64,000 bases of DNA, from positions 124,001 through 188,000 of the forward strand of contig NZ_LXKA01000338.1 of NCBI RefSeq assembly GCF_001645125.1, written 5' to 3'. The position numbers were made by a program, and so were the translations under genes. Position 1 is the stretch's first letter. The number at the start of each line of letters is the position of its first letter. Shown here in pieces: positions 19,597 through 29,659 of the stretch. The notes beneath the pieces were generated by a model. That model was not told the origin of the DNA and made no database searches. It saw only the letters and a list, made by a program, of their open reading frames with translations. The DNA is from Paraburkholderia ginsengiterrae. GTDB lineage: Bacteria > Pseudomonadota > Gammaproteobacteria > Burkholderiales > Burkholderiaceae.

Positions 19597-20601
19597 TTAG
19601 ATACCAAGTTCCTTGCGCACGTCCTGCCAGTTGCTGCGCACCATCAGCTTGCCTGTGGTCTGCGTGTCGGCGGGCGGCTGCTTGCCGCCCTTGATCCATT
19701 CGACGAGGTTCTCCGTGCTCTCCTTGCCGTGCATCGTCGAGCTCACCGCGATCGTGCCGTAGAAGCCGGTCGGCTCCTTCTTCTGGAATTCGGCAAACGC
19801 TTCGCCCGCGCCGTTGATGCCGACGCCGATCACGTCCGCCGCCGGAATATGCAGCTGTTCGGTGGCGCGCACGCCGCCCAGCACGCTTTCCTCGTTGAGC
19901 GCGAAGATCACCCACTTCTTGATGTTCGGATGCTGCGCGAGCACGGGCGACGACGCGTTGAAGCCGCCTTCGTCGTCGGTCGTTTTCTGCGGCGCGTCGA
20001 AAATGTTGTCCTTCTTGAAGCCGCCGGCCAGCAGCGATTGCGTCGCGCCAACGGTGCGCAGTTTCGCGGTCGGCAGTTCATAGTTCGTGATACGCAGCGC
20101 GCCGACTTCTTCCGGCTTCCAGCCGCGACGCTTCATCTCTTCGGAGATCGCGGTGCCGACCTGATTGCCGATCTTGAGCGCGGACATGCCCAGATGCGGC
20201 ACGTTCGCGAGCGGCTTGCCGGTGGAGTCGACCAGTTGATCGTCGACGGTGACGAACTTCATGTTGTAGCGCTTCGCGCGCGCCTGAATCGCGGGTCCGA
20301 GACGCACGTCGGGTGCGCAGATCACGAAGCCCTGCGCACCTTGCGCGCCGAGGTTGTCGATCGCGGCCAGCACCTTTTCACCGTCCGGCGTGCCGATGTT
20401 CACCACCGAGAAGCCGTCCTTCTGGCCCAGTGCGGTCGCGGCTTTCTGTTCGTTGATGAACCATGCCTGTTCCGGCATCTTCACGAGAAACCCGATCTTG
20501 AGCGGCGCATCGGCGCGCGCCGCGAGGTTCATGCCGAGCGGTGCGATGCACATCGCTGCGAGGGTGGCGCGAAGGGTCAGCCGGCGGATCTTGCTGGTCA
20601 T
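19597..20601 (-). CDS. araF: L-arabinose-binding periplasmic protein
   Basis: A 334-residue periplasmic binding protein with a signal peptide ending near LAARADA. It resembles AraF throughout: LKIGFLVKMPEQAWF, DGEKVLAAIDNLGAQGAQGF, ICAPDVRLG, KFVTVDDQLV, IGVGINGAGEA and TGFYGTI. The ATG at 20601 has GGAGA at good spacing. It delivers arabinose (E. coli AraF also binds D-galactose) to AraG/AraH. It lies just downstream of the catabolic genes. Confidence 0.93.
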   Translation of the reverse strand: MTSKIRRLTLRATLAAMCIAPLGMNLAARADAPLKIGFLVKMPEQAWFINEQKAATALGQKDGFSVVNIGTPDGEKVLAAIDNLGAQGAQGFVICAPDVRLGPAIQARAKRYNMKFVTVDDQLVDSTGKPLANVPHLGMSALKIGNQVGTAISEEMKRRGWKPEEVGALRITNYELPTAKLRTVGATQSLLAGGFKKDNIFDAPQKTTDDEGGFNASSPVLAQHPNIKKWVIFALNEESVLGGVRATEQLHIPAADVIGVGINGAGEAFAEFQKKEPTGFYGTIAVSSTMHGKESTENLVEWIKGGKQPPADTQTTGKLMVRSNWQDVRKELGI

Positions 20602-20686
20602 ACTCTGTCTCCGAGATGTGTGGTTGTGGTCAACCGTGCGTGGGTATTGCGGTGATTTCTGGCGAATGAATTGCAGACGATAAGGT

Positions 20687-22604
<1,918 letters not shown>

Positions 22605-22703
22605 CACTCCAATCCTGCAAAAAATAGCGTTCGTCGAAAGTCGCGCCTTCACGATTCGCGTGTGGATCCGCCTTCGGCGCGCGGCGCCGGGCCTAGCCCC
22701 GCG

Positions 22704-24293
22704 TTACGGCGCGCGCGGCGTTTCCGGCTTGCCTGCAAAGCGGCGCCGCATGTTCAGCGGATTGGCGTCGCGCAGCGCGTCGGGCAACAGGCCATCGGCG
22801 AGATTCTGGTAGCACACGGGGCGCAGGAAGCGCTCGATCGCGGCCGTGCCAACCGATGTGCTGCGGCTATCCGAGGTCGCTGGAAATGGGCCGCCGTGGA
22901 CCATTGCGTCGCACACTTCGACACCGGTCGGAAAGCCGTTCGCAAGCACGCGGCCCGCCTTGCGCTCGATGAGCGGCAGGAGCGTGTGCGCGAGTTCGGC
23001 GTCGACGGCCTCCATGTGCAGCGTGATCGTCAGTTGGCCTTCGATTTTGCGCAGTACGGCGCGCAACTCGACCGCGTCCGCGCATTCCACGAGCATGCTG
23101 CTCGGACCGAACACTTCTTCGCCGAGTGTAGGATCGGCGAGCAGATCGCTTGCGCTCACGCGCAGGAACGCCGCTTGGGCGCGTCCCGGCGCTGGCGCGC
23201 CGCGCGCAAGCGTCATTACTTTCGGATGCTGTATGAGACGCTCGATGCCGTGCTCGTATGCGCGCAGGATGCCTGCCGAGAGCATTACGCCAGCGGGCGC
23301 GGCGCTGAATTCGCGCGCGGCGTTGGCGGCGAAGGCGTCGAACCCGTCACCCGCGAGGCCAAGCATCAAGCCCGGATTAGTGCAGAACTGCCCGCAGCCG
23401 AGCGTCGCGGACGCGACGAACTCGCGCGCCAACGTTTCGCCGCGCGCGGCGAGCGCGCCCGGCAACAGCAGGTTCGGATTCACGCTGCTCATTTCGGCGT
23501 AGACCGGAATCGGTTCGGCACGCGCCGCCGCGAGCTTCACCAGCGCGAGGCCGCCCGCACGCGAACCGGTGAAGCCCACCGCGCGGATCGCCGGATGCTG
23601 CACCAGCGCGCCGCCGACTTCGTGGCCCGCGTCGAACAGAAGTGCAAAGACGCCCGCGGGCAACCCTGCCGCCGCAACGGCCTCCTGGATTGCGCGTCCA
23701 ACGAGTTCAGATGTGCCCGGATGCGCCGGATGCGCCTTCACGACGACGGGACAGCCCGCCGCCAGCGCCGAGGCCGTATCGCCGCCCGCCACCGAAAACG
23801 CCAGCGGAAAATTGCTCGCGCCGAACACCGCGACGGGGCCGACACCGATGCGCCAGAAGCGCAAATCGGTACGCGGCGGCTGGCGTTCGGGCAGCGCGGG
23901 CTCAATGCGCGCGTCGAGCGCGTCGCCGCTGCGCACGAGCGCCGCGAACATGCGCAGCTGATTCGCAGTGCGTGCGCGCTCGCCTTCGAGGCGCGCACGC
24001 GGCAGCCCGCTTTCGGCCATCGCGCGGTCGATCAGTGAATCGCCCAACGCTTCGATGCGCGCCGCGCAATCGTCGAGGAATTGCGCGCGCTTTTCGGTGG
24101 GCAGCGCGCGATAGAGGTCGAACGCTTCATCCGCGAGTTCACACGCCGCATCGACATCGGCACTCAAGGCGCTATGGAAAACCGGCTGTGCGATGGGCTC
24201 GCTCGTCGCGGCGTCGAGCGCCTGGAACGGTGCGCCCGCGCCGCGCCTCGCCTCGCCCGCTATCAGCAGTTCGCCCGTCAGCTGAATCGTCAT
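22704..24293 (-). CDS. 2,5-dioxovalerate (alpha-ketoglutarate semialdehyde) dehydrogenase
   Basis: A 529-residue aldehyde dehydrogenase. Active-site residues are present: Asn161 ([10 protein letters not shown]), the general base Glu267 ([10 protein letters not shown]) and the nucleophile Cys304 ([11 protein letters not shown]). The last pair is typical of the KGSADH type that follows sugar-acid dehydratases. It oxidises alpha-ketoglutarate semialdehyde to alpha-ketoglutarate, the final step of the pathway. The ATG at 24293 has GGGAG upstream and lies 15 bp after the preceding stop. Confidence 0.9.
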   Translation of the reverse strand: MTIQLTGELLIAGEARRGAGAPFQALDAATSEPIAQPVFHSALSADVDAACELADEAFDLYRALPTEKRAQFLDDCAARIEALGDSLIDRAMAESGLPRARLEGERARTANQLRMFAALVRSGDALDARIEPALPERQPPRTDLRFWRIGVGPVAVFGASNFPLAFSVAGGDTASALAAGCPVVVKAHPAHPGTSELVGRAIQEAVAAAGLPAGVFALLFDAGHEVGGALVQHPAIRAVGFTGSRAGGLALVKLAAARAEPIPVYAEMSSVNPNLLLPGALAARGETLAREFVASATLGCGQFCTNPGLMLGLAGDGFDAFAANAAREFSAAPAGVMLSAGILRAYEHGIERLIQHPKVMTLARGAPAPGRAQAAFLRVSASDLLADPTLGEEVFGPSSMLVECADAVELRAVLRKIEGQLTITLHMEAVDAELAHTLLPLIERKAGRVLANGFPTGVEVCDAMVHGGPFPATSDSRSTSVGTAAIERFLRPVCYQNLADGLLPDALRDANPLNMRRRFAGKPETPRAP

Positions 24294-24308
24294 GCTTCGA
24301 GCTCCCAA

Positions 24309-26060
24309 TCAGTGCGAGTGGCGCGGCACGGCGGCGCCGCGCTTGCCTACGAGGAAATCGAGGTCGCAACCTTCGTCGGCCTGCAGCACGTGATCGACAT
24401 AAAGACGCGCATAGCCGCCCTTGCCCTGCTGCTCCGCCACGCCCGGCGCGGCCATCGGATCGACGTCGGAGAGGCGCCGCAGCAGTTCTTCGTCGCTGAT
24501 GTCAAGATGCAACCGGCCCGCCTCGCAATCGAGCTCGATCCAGTCGCCGTTGCGCACCGCCGCAAGCGGGCCGCCCGCCGCCGCTTCCGGCGCGACGTGC
24601 AGCACCACCGTGCCGTAGGCCGTGCCGCTCATGCGCGCGTCCGAGATGCGCACCATGTCCTTCACGCCCTGACGCAGCAGCTTGGGCGGCAGGCCCATGT
24701 TGCCGACTTCGGCCATGCCCGGATAGCCGCGTGGGCCGCAATTCTTCATCACGAGGATCGAGTCCTTGTCGACATCGAGCGATTCGTCGCCGATGGTCGC
24801 CTTGTAGTGATCGAAGTTCTCGAACACCACGGCGCGGCCACGATGTTTGAGCAGTTCGGGTGTCGCCGCCGACGGTTTCAGCACCGCGCCGCGCGGCGCA
24901 AGATTGCCGCGCAGGATACAGATGCCGCCGTCTTCGATCAACGGCTTGCCCAGCGGTCTGATCACCTCGTCGTTGTGGTTCGGCGCTTCGCACACGTTGT
25001 CCCAGATCGACTTGCCGTTGACCGTGAGCGCATTGGGATGCGGCAGCAGGTTCGCTTCGCCCAGACGCCGCAGCACCGCCGGCAGACCGCCCGCGTAATA
25101 GAACTCTTCCATCAGGAAGCGGCCCGAGGGCTGCAGGTCGACGATGGTCGGCGTATTACGGCCGATACGCATCCAATCCTCGAGCTCGAGCGGCACGCCC
25201 ATGCGCCCCGCAATCGCCTTCAGGTGGATCACGGCATTGGTCGAGCCGCCGATCGCGGCATTGGTGCGAATCGCGTTCTCGAACGCTTCGCGCGTCAGCA
25301 CCTTGGAGAGCGTGAGGTCCTCAAGCGCCATCTGCACGATGCGCATGCCGGACAAATGCGCGAGCACGTAGCGGCGCGCATCGACGGCGGGAATCGCAGC
25401 GTTGTGCGGCAGCGAGACGCCGAGCGCTTCGGCCATGCCCGCCATCGTCGAGGCCGTGCCCATGGTATTGCAGGTGCCCGCCGAGCGCGACATGCCCGCT
25501 TCGGCTGAGAGGAAATGATGCAGGTCGATCTCGCCCGCCTTGAGCGACTCGTGAAGCTTCCACACCGCAGTGCCCGAGCCGATGTCCTTCCCTTCGAGCT
25601 TGCCGTTGAGCATCGGGCCACCGCTCAGCACGATGGCGGGCACGTCGCAGCTCGCCGCGCCCATCAGCAGCGCGGGCGTGGTCTTGTCGCAGCCGCACAG
25701 CAGCACGACGGCGTCAATGGGATTGCCGCGAATTGCCTCTTCCACATCCATCGAGGCGAGATTGCGTGTGAGCATCGCCGAAGGACGCAGGTTCGATTCG
25801 CCGCTCGAGAACACCGGAAACTCCACCGGGAAGCCGCCCGCCTCGTAAATGCCACGCTTCACGTGCTCCGCGAGCTTGCGGAAATGCGCATTGCAGGGCG
25901 TGAGTTCCGACCAGGTGTTGCAGATGCCGATGATCGGCCGGCCGTCGAATTCGTGATCCGGAATGCCCTGATTCTTCATCCAGCTTCGGTACATGAAGCC
26001 GTTCTTGTCCATGGTGCCGAACCATTGGTGGGAGCGCAGTTTGGGTTTGGTTGCCGACAT
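24309..26060 (-). CDS. L-arabinonate dehydratase, IlvD/Edd family
   Basis: A 583-residue Fe-S sugar-acid dehydratase. Cluster ligands can be placed at Cys56, Cys124 and Cys197, and the metal-binding (carbamylated) Lys at 126 in CGCDKTTP. The spacing equals that of the characterised Rhizobium L-arabinonate dehydratase (C59, C127, C200, K129) with a constant offset of three. It converts L-arabonate to L-2-keto-3-deoxyarabonate. First gene of the 13-gene minus-strand locus; its promoter region faces the LysR gene. D-galactonate or D-fuconate are also handled by this subfamily. Confidence 0.92.
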   Translation of the reverse strand: MSATKPKLRSHQWFGTMDKNGFMYRSWMKNQGIPDHEFDGRPIIGICNTWSELTPCNAHFRKLAEHVKRGIYEAGGFPVEFPVFSSGESNLRPSAMLTRNLASMDVEEAIRGNPIDAVVLLCGCDKTTPALLMGAASCDVPAIVLSGGPMLNGKLEGKDIGSGTAVWKLHESLKAGEIDLHHFLSAEAGMSRSAGTCNTMGTASTMAGMAEALGVSLPHNAAIPAVDARRYVLAHLSGMRIVQMALEDLTLSKVLTREAFENAIRTNAAIGGSTNAVIHLKAIAGRMGVPLELEDWMRIGRNTPTIVDLQPSGRFLMEEFYYAGGLPAVLRRLGEANLLPHPNALTVNGKSIWDNVCEAPNHNDEVIRPLGKPLIEDGGICILRGNLAPRGAVLKPSAATPELLKHRGRAVVFENFDHYKATIGDESLDVDKDSILVMKNCGPRGYPGMAEVGNMGLPPKLLRQGVKDMVRISDARMSGTAYGTVVLHVAPEAAAGGPLAAVRNGDWIELDCEAGRLHLDISDEELLRRLSDVDPMAAPGVAEQQGKGGYARLYVDHVLQADEGCDLDFLVGKRGAAVPRHSH

Positions 26061-26104
26061 TGTCCGTCTTTGGGAGGGCTAGATTTGCGTGCAGTTTAAG
26101 GACC

Positions 26105-26164
26105 AAACTGATAACCTACTAATGAAATGTTGGCTGCTTGCCATATCAGTTTAGATATCAGTGT
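26105..26164. promoter_or_regulatory. Repeated TATCAGTTT-type motif between the sugar locus and its LysR gene
   Basis: AAACTGATA at 26105-26113 is the exact inverse of TATCAGTTT at 26144-26152. The latter is followed 11-12 bp later by a direct near-copy, ATATCAGTGT, at 26155-26164. Three copies of one motif in a 117-bp divergent region are best explained as binding sites of the neighbouring LysR-type regulator (inference). Confidence 0.55.
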
Positions 26165-26177
26165 AAACACGTAAATC

Positions 26178-27182
26178 ATGCTGGATTCGAACCCCTGGTA
26201 CGTCCGTACCCGCCTGAAAACTCGCCAATTGCTCCTTGTGGCTGCGCTGGCCGAAGAAGGCAACATCCACCGGGCGGCAACGGCCTTGAACATGACCCAG
26301 CCTGCCGCCTCGAAACTGTTGCGCGAGTTGGAGGAGATGCTCGGCGCGGTCCTATTTGAGCGCATGCCGCGCGGCGTGCGGCCAACTCTCTATGGCGATG
26401 CGTTGATCCGCCATGCACGCGTCGTGCTCGATAGTCTCGACCAGGCACAGGAAGAACTGGCCGCGTTGAAGGCCGGGCGCCTGGGGCACGTTGCGGTGGG
26501 TGCTATCACCTCGCCGGGCGTGCGAGTGCTGCCGGCGGCTGTCGCGGCAGTCAAGCGCATACATGCGAACATGCGTGTCTCGGTCGAAATCGACACCAGT
26601 AACCTGCTGCTGGAGCGACTGGCGCAAGACAAGCTCGACGTCGTGATCGGGCGCCTGTCGGCGGAGCACGACAAGCGCCAGTTGTCCTACGAACCGTTGG
26701 CCGGCGAGCCCGTCTGCGCAGTGGTTCGGCGAGGCCACCCGCTGCTGACGGGGGAGCCAGTTGCGCTGTCCGATGTCCAACGCGGCGCGTGGGTCGTGCC
26801 GCCGGCCGGCAGCGTGCTGCGGCATCGCTTCGAGCTCATGTTCCAGCGCGCAAGCCTTGCTCCGCCCTCGAACGTCGTGGACGCGGCGGCGCTGCTCTTC
26901 ATTACGCGGGCGCTCGAGAAGAGCGACATGATCGCCGTGCTCGCCGAAGATGTTGCGCGTTATTACGCGGCACACGGCATGGTGGAGATCCTGCCTCTGC
27001 CGATGGACTGTCAAATGGACGACTTTGGGATCATCACCCCGGCGGAGAAACTTCTCTCCCCCGCCGCGGCTCTGATGATCGACGCGCTGCGCGAAGCGAG
27101 CCGCGAGACGTACGACCTGCCCTATCGCGTTGGCGCAGACGCCGTCGATACGCTTGCAAGCCAGCTTCCATTCGGAAGCTAA
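26178..27182 (+). CDS. LysR-family regulator of the sugar locus
   Basis: A 334-residue LysR-type regulator. The winged HTH is at about residues 12-70 (NIHRAATALNMTQPAASKLLRELE, described in two runs: NIHRAATALNMTQPA then ASKLLRELE), followed by a substrate-binding effector domain. It is of the GbpR/galactose-regulator kind often found beside arabinose/galactose genes. It diverges from the L-arabinonate dehydratase gene with 117 bp between them containing a repeated motif, so it probably controls the whole minus-strand locus in response to the sugar or a pathway intermediate. No clear Shine-Dalgarno sequence precedes the ATG at 26178. Confidence 0.9.
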   Translation: MLDSNPWYVRTRLKTRQLLLVAALAEEGNIHRAATALNMTQPAASKLLRELEEMLGAVLFERMPRGVRPTLYGDALIRHARVVLDSLDQAQEELAALKAGRLGHVAVGAITSPGVRVLPAAVAAVKRIHANMRVSVEIDTSNLLLERLAQDKLDVVIGRLSAEHDKRQLSYEPLAGEPVCAVVRRGHPLLTGEPVALSDVQRGAWVVPPAGSVLRHRFELMFQRASLAPPSNVVDAAALLFITRALEKSDMIAVLAEDVARYYAAHGMVEILPLPMDCQMDDFGIITPAEKLLSPAAALMIDALREASRETYDLPYRVGADAVDTLASQLPFGS

Positions 27183-27390
27183 AATTGTGAGCCGCTGGCA
27201 TGCTATGAAAGCCGTTGTCAGTGAGCGCTCGATACCGACGCCAAATCCAAGTCCAAAAGATCCTTAACTCCTGTTTTTAGTCAGACAGACCGCACTCCTT
27301 GTGTAGCAAGCCTCACAGCGCATCAAAAATTCCATAACGTTAGGAAATTGAAGTACGCTGCGCTCTTTGCCACCGCTAGCATCCGATTCG

Positions 27391-27780
27391 ATGGAAACTC
27401 CTTTCAATGATCGCGGCGTGTCCGTCACGCGCAACGCACTCTCGTCAGCTGGCCAGGTGTTCCCGCTGCGCGATATCGCGGGCGTGCAGGTCGTCACCGT
27501 GCAGAAGAACAAAGTCTTGCCAGTCACGATTTCGGTGCTCGGTGTTATCGGCGCAATTGTCGGCGCCGTATTGCACTCGCCGGCGGGCATGGTGTGCGGC
27601 ACGATGCTGGTCGTGGTCGGCTGGATCACGTGGGCGACCCAGGACGTCACCCATCGTCTGATGGTGCAGACGGCCAACGGTGAACGCGAAGCGCTCATGA
27701 GCACCGACCGCGATTTCGTCGAGCGTGTCGGCGCGGCCGTGAATGAGGCAAAGGCAGCAGTGGTGACGGCGAAAGACTGA
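27391..27780 (+). CDS. DUF6232-like small membrane protein
   Basis: A 129-residue protein: a short N-terminal region (VSVTRNALSSAGQVFPLRDIAGV), two adjacent hydrophobic segments at about 47-64 and 67-86, and an Asp/Glu-rich cytosolic tail. The layout matches DUF6232-type proteins, whose function is unknown. The start at ATG 27391 is preferred to a TTG at 27367; neither has a clear ribosome-binding site. No operon partner. Confidence 0.7.
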   Translation: METPFNDRGVSVTRNALSSAGQVFPLRDIAGVQVVTVQKNKVLPVTISVLGVIGAIVGAVLHSPAGMVCGTMLVVVGWITWATQDVTHRLMVQTANGEREALMSTDRDFVERVGAAVNEAKAAVVTAKD

Positions 27781-27962
27781 GACCACCGCCGGTGCCGGCC
27801 TGGCACCACGCCGCGCGCCGCCCATGGCATCTCGGAACGCCCACGCGTGTTAACACAATTTTGATTCGCCGCGCAGCAGCTTTAGCGCATCCTTAAGGCG
27901 GGCGTCGTTAGAGTGGACGGGTATCAACAACGCGCGCCGCCTCGCCGCATCGGCGCAACGCT

Positions 27963-28304
27963 ATGCTTACCCCTGTCGCAACGTCCGAACTCGCCGCCCC
28001 GCGCTCCTCGCGCGCGCCACGTCCTGCCCGCCGCACGCATATCGTCGTTCCTCTTGTCATGATCGACGTCACCGTGCCCGGCACCTCGTCGGCAAACGGA
28101 CGGCGCGCGTTGCACGCCGCGTTCGGCAACGATCTGCGGCTCTATGTAGTCACCGTCGACCAACAGCACGAACGCGTGACCTTTCGCGTCGAAGTCACTT
28201 CGCGCACGCTCGACAATGTCATCGGCCTGCTGATCGCCTCCCTCGATCACGCCACGCTCGGCCGCGCGCAGGAAACCGTGATCCGGCGTGCGCGCGACTA
28301 TTGA
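27963..28304 (+). CDS. Hypothetical protein, 113 residues
   Basis: Not recognised. The first 25 or so residues are Arg/Pro/Ala-rich and low in information, while VPLVMIDVTVPGTSSANGRR onward looks like a folded domain with alternating beta-strands (LRLYVVTVDQQHERVTFRVEV) and a helix (LDNVIGLLIASLDHATLGRA). Strong third-position GC supports coding. Translation might start later than the ATG at 27963. Confidence 0.6.
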   Translation: MLTPVATSELAAPRSSRAPRPARRTHIVVPLVMIDVTVPGTSSANGRRALHAAFGNDLRLYVVTVDQQHERVTFRVEVTSRTLDNVIGLLIASLDHATLGRAQETVIRRARDY

Positions 28305-28551
28305 CGCGGAGCGTCGACGGCACGGGTTTGCCCAGCGCACCGGGACCTTGACACATCTTTGCAGACGCACGCGAGCGGCCATGTAGAGTCGCCGCTCCGT
28401 TACCGCGTTTTCCCTCGCGCAGGCCCCCAGGTGCCCCGGTTTCACCGCTCATGCAGCGGCAGTCCAGTGAGATTGCCGCCCGCGCGGTCCGCCTCGCCAC
28501 TCACATCGCACCGCCTTCGTCAGGGACTCGCTCTTTTGCAAAGCGTGATCT

Positions 28552-29640
28552 ATGTTCCTGTCGTCTCTCGATGCCGCGCGCCGGCAGTTGCGTTTCCATG
28601 GCCGGCGCTTCGGGGCTGTCGCGTTCGTCGCCGCCGGCGCGCTCTTCGCGCTGAGCGGTTGCGCCGTCTCCTTCCCCACGCCCACCCCGCCGGCGCCCAC
28701 CGCCTCGCTGATTAACGGCGGCAACGACGGCCTGTTGATTCCGCTGCACGTGGAACGCGCCGACGGCGACCACGCCCGCCTCGGCCTGCCCGTTCAACTG
28801 GACGGCAAACCGGTGTATCTCGGGCTGGACACGGGCACGCAAGGCGTGCGCGTACTGAAGTCGGTTCTGCCAGGCAGCTATCCAAGCGCCGGTCCTGCGA
28901 CGTCGCTGCCGCTCGCGAACGGCGCACAAGTCTCCGGCGCGGCCGTTAAATTGCCCATGAGCATCGCCGGCACGAAGCCGGCGCAGATCGACGCGCAAGC
29001 GGTCGATTCAGTGAGCTGCCAGGTCAACTTCCGGCGCTGTGTGGGCATGGACGGCTACACCGCCGAATTCGGCTGGGCGTTCTCGGGCCTGTTCGGCATC
29101 GGCGCGGCGCAACCGGACGACAGTTGTTGCACGCAACCGCTGCGCGCCCTGCCCGGCAACATCGGCCAGCGCTATCTGGTGCACTCGAATTTCGCGAAGC
29201 CTTACCTGGTGCTGAGCCCTTCGGGCACGCTCACGAAGGACTACACGATGGTGCCGATGACTGTCCTGCAGGACGGCACGGTGCAATGGCCGAGAGGCTG
29301 CGTCAACGTAGGCGACAAGATGACCTTTTGCGCGCCGCTGATGTTCGCCACGGCGAGCACGGACATGATCCGCGTCGAAATGGACAAGGCGCCGAACTGG
29401 ACCGGCGACGACGAGGTCGGCAAGGTGCTCAATCAGGGCAACTACAACGCGGCGCTCGGCTCGGGCAAATGGGTGCATCGCTACGAAGGCGCCCAGGTCA
29501 CGATCGTCAAGGCCAAACCGGGCGCGGACCGTATCGTGATCGGTCTGATGGGCATGCAGAACATCGACGTGCTGTTCGATTTTCCGCGTGGCCAGCTGGG
29601 CCTGCGCGCCGCCACCGAGGTCGAGCAGCTCGCGCAGTAA
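28552..29640 (+). CDS. Lipoprotein with retropepsin-like fold, DUF3443-like
   Basis: A 362-residue secreted protein. The N-terminal hydrophobic segment ends in ALSGC, a plausible lipobox, followed by a Pro-rich linker (FPTPTPPAPTA). YLGLDTGTQGVRVL resembles the Asp-Thr-Gly active-site loop of retropepsin-like proteins such as DUF3443. Several cysteines (CQVNFRRC, DDSCC, GCVN, TFCAP) suggest disulphides in the periplasm. Proteolytic activity is not established. It is convergent with glycogen phosphorylase, 19 bp away. Confidence 0.65.
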   Translation: MFLSSLDAARRQLRFHGRRFGAVAFVAAGALFALSGCAVSFPTPTPPAPTASLINGGNDGLLIPLHVERADGDHARLGLPVQLDGKPVYLGLDTGTQGVRVLKSVLPGSYPSAGPATSLPLANGAQVSGAAVKLPMSIAGTKPAQIDAQAVDSVSCQVNFRRCVGMDGYTAEFGWAFSGLFGIGAAQPDDSCCTQPLRALPGNIGQRYLVHSNFAKPYLVLSPSGTLTKDYTMVPMTVLQDGTVQWPRGCVNVGDKMTFCAPLMFATASTDMIRVEMDKAPNWTGDDEVGKVLNQGNYNAALGSGKWVHRYEGAQVTIVKAKPGADRIVIGLMGMQNIDVLFDFPRGQLGLRAATEVEQLAQ

Positions 29641-29659
29641 TCGCCCGCCAAACCGCCCG

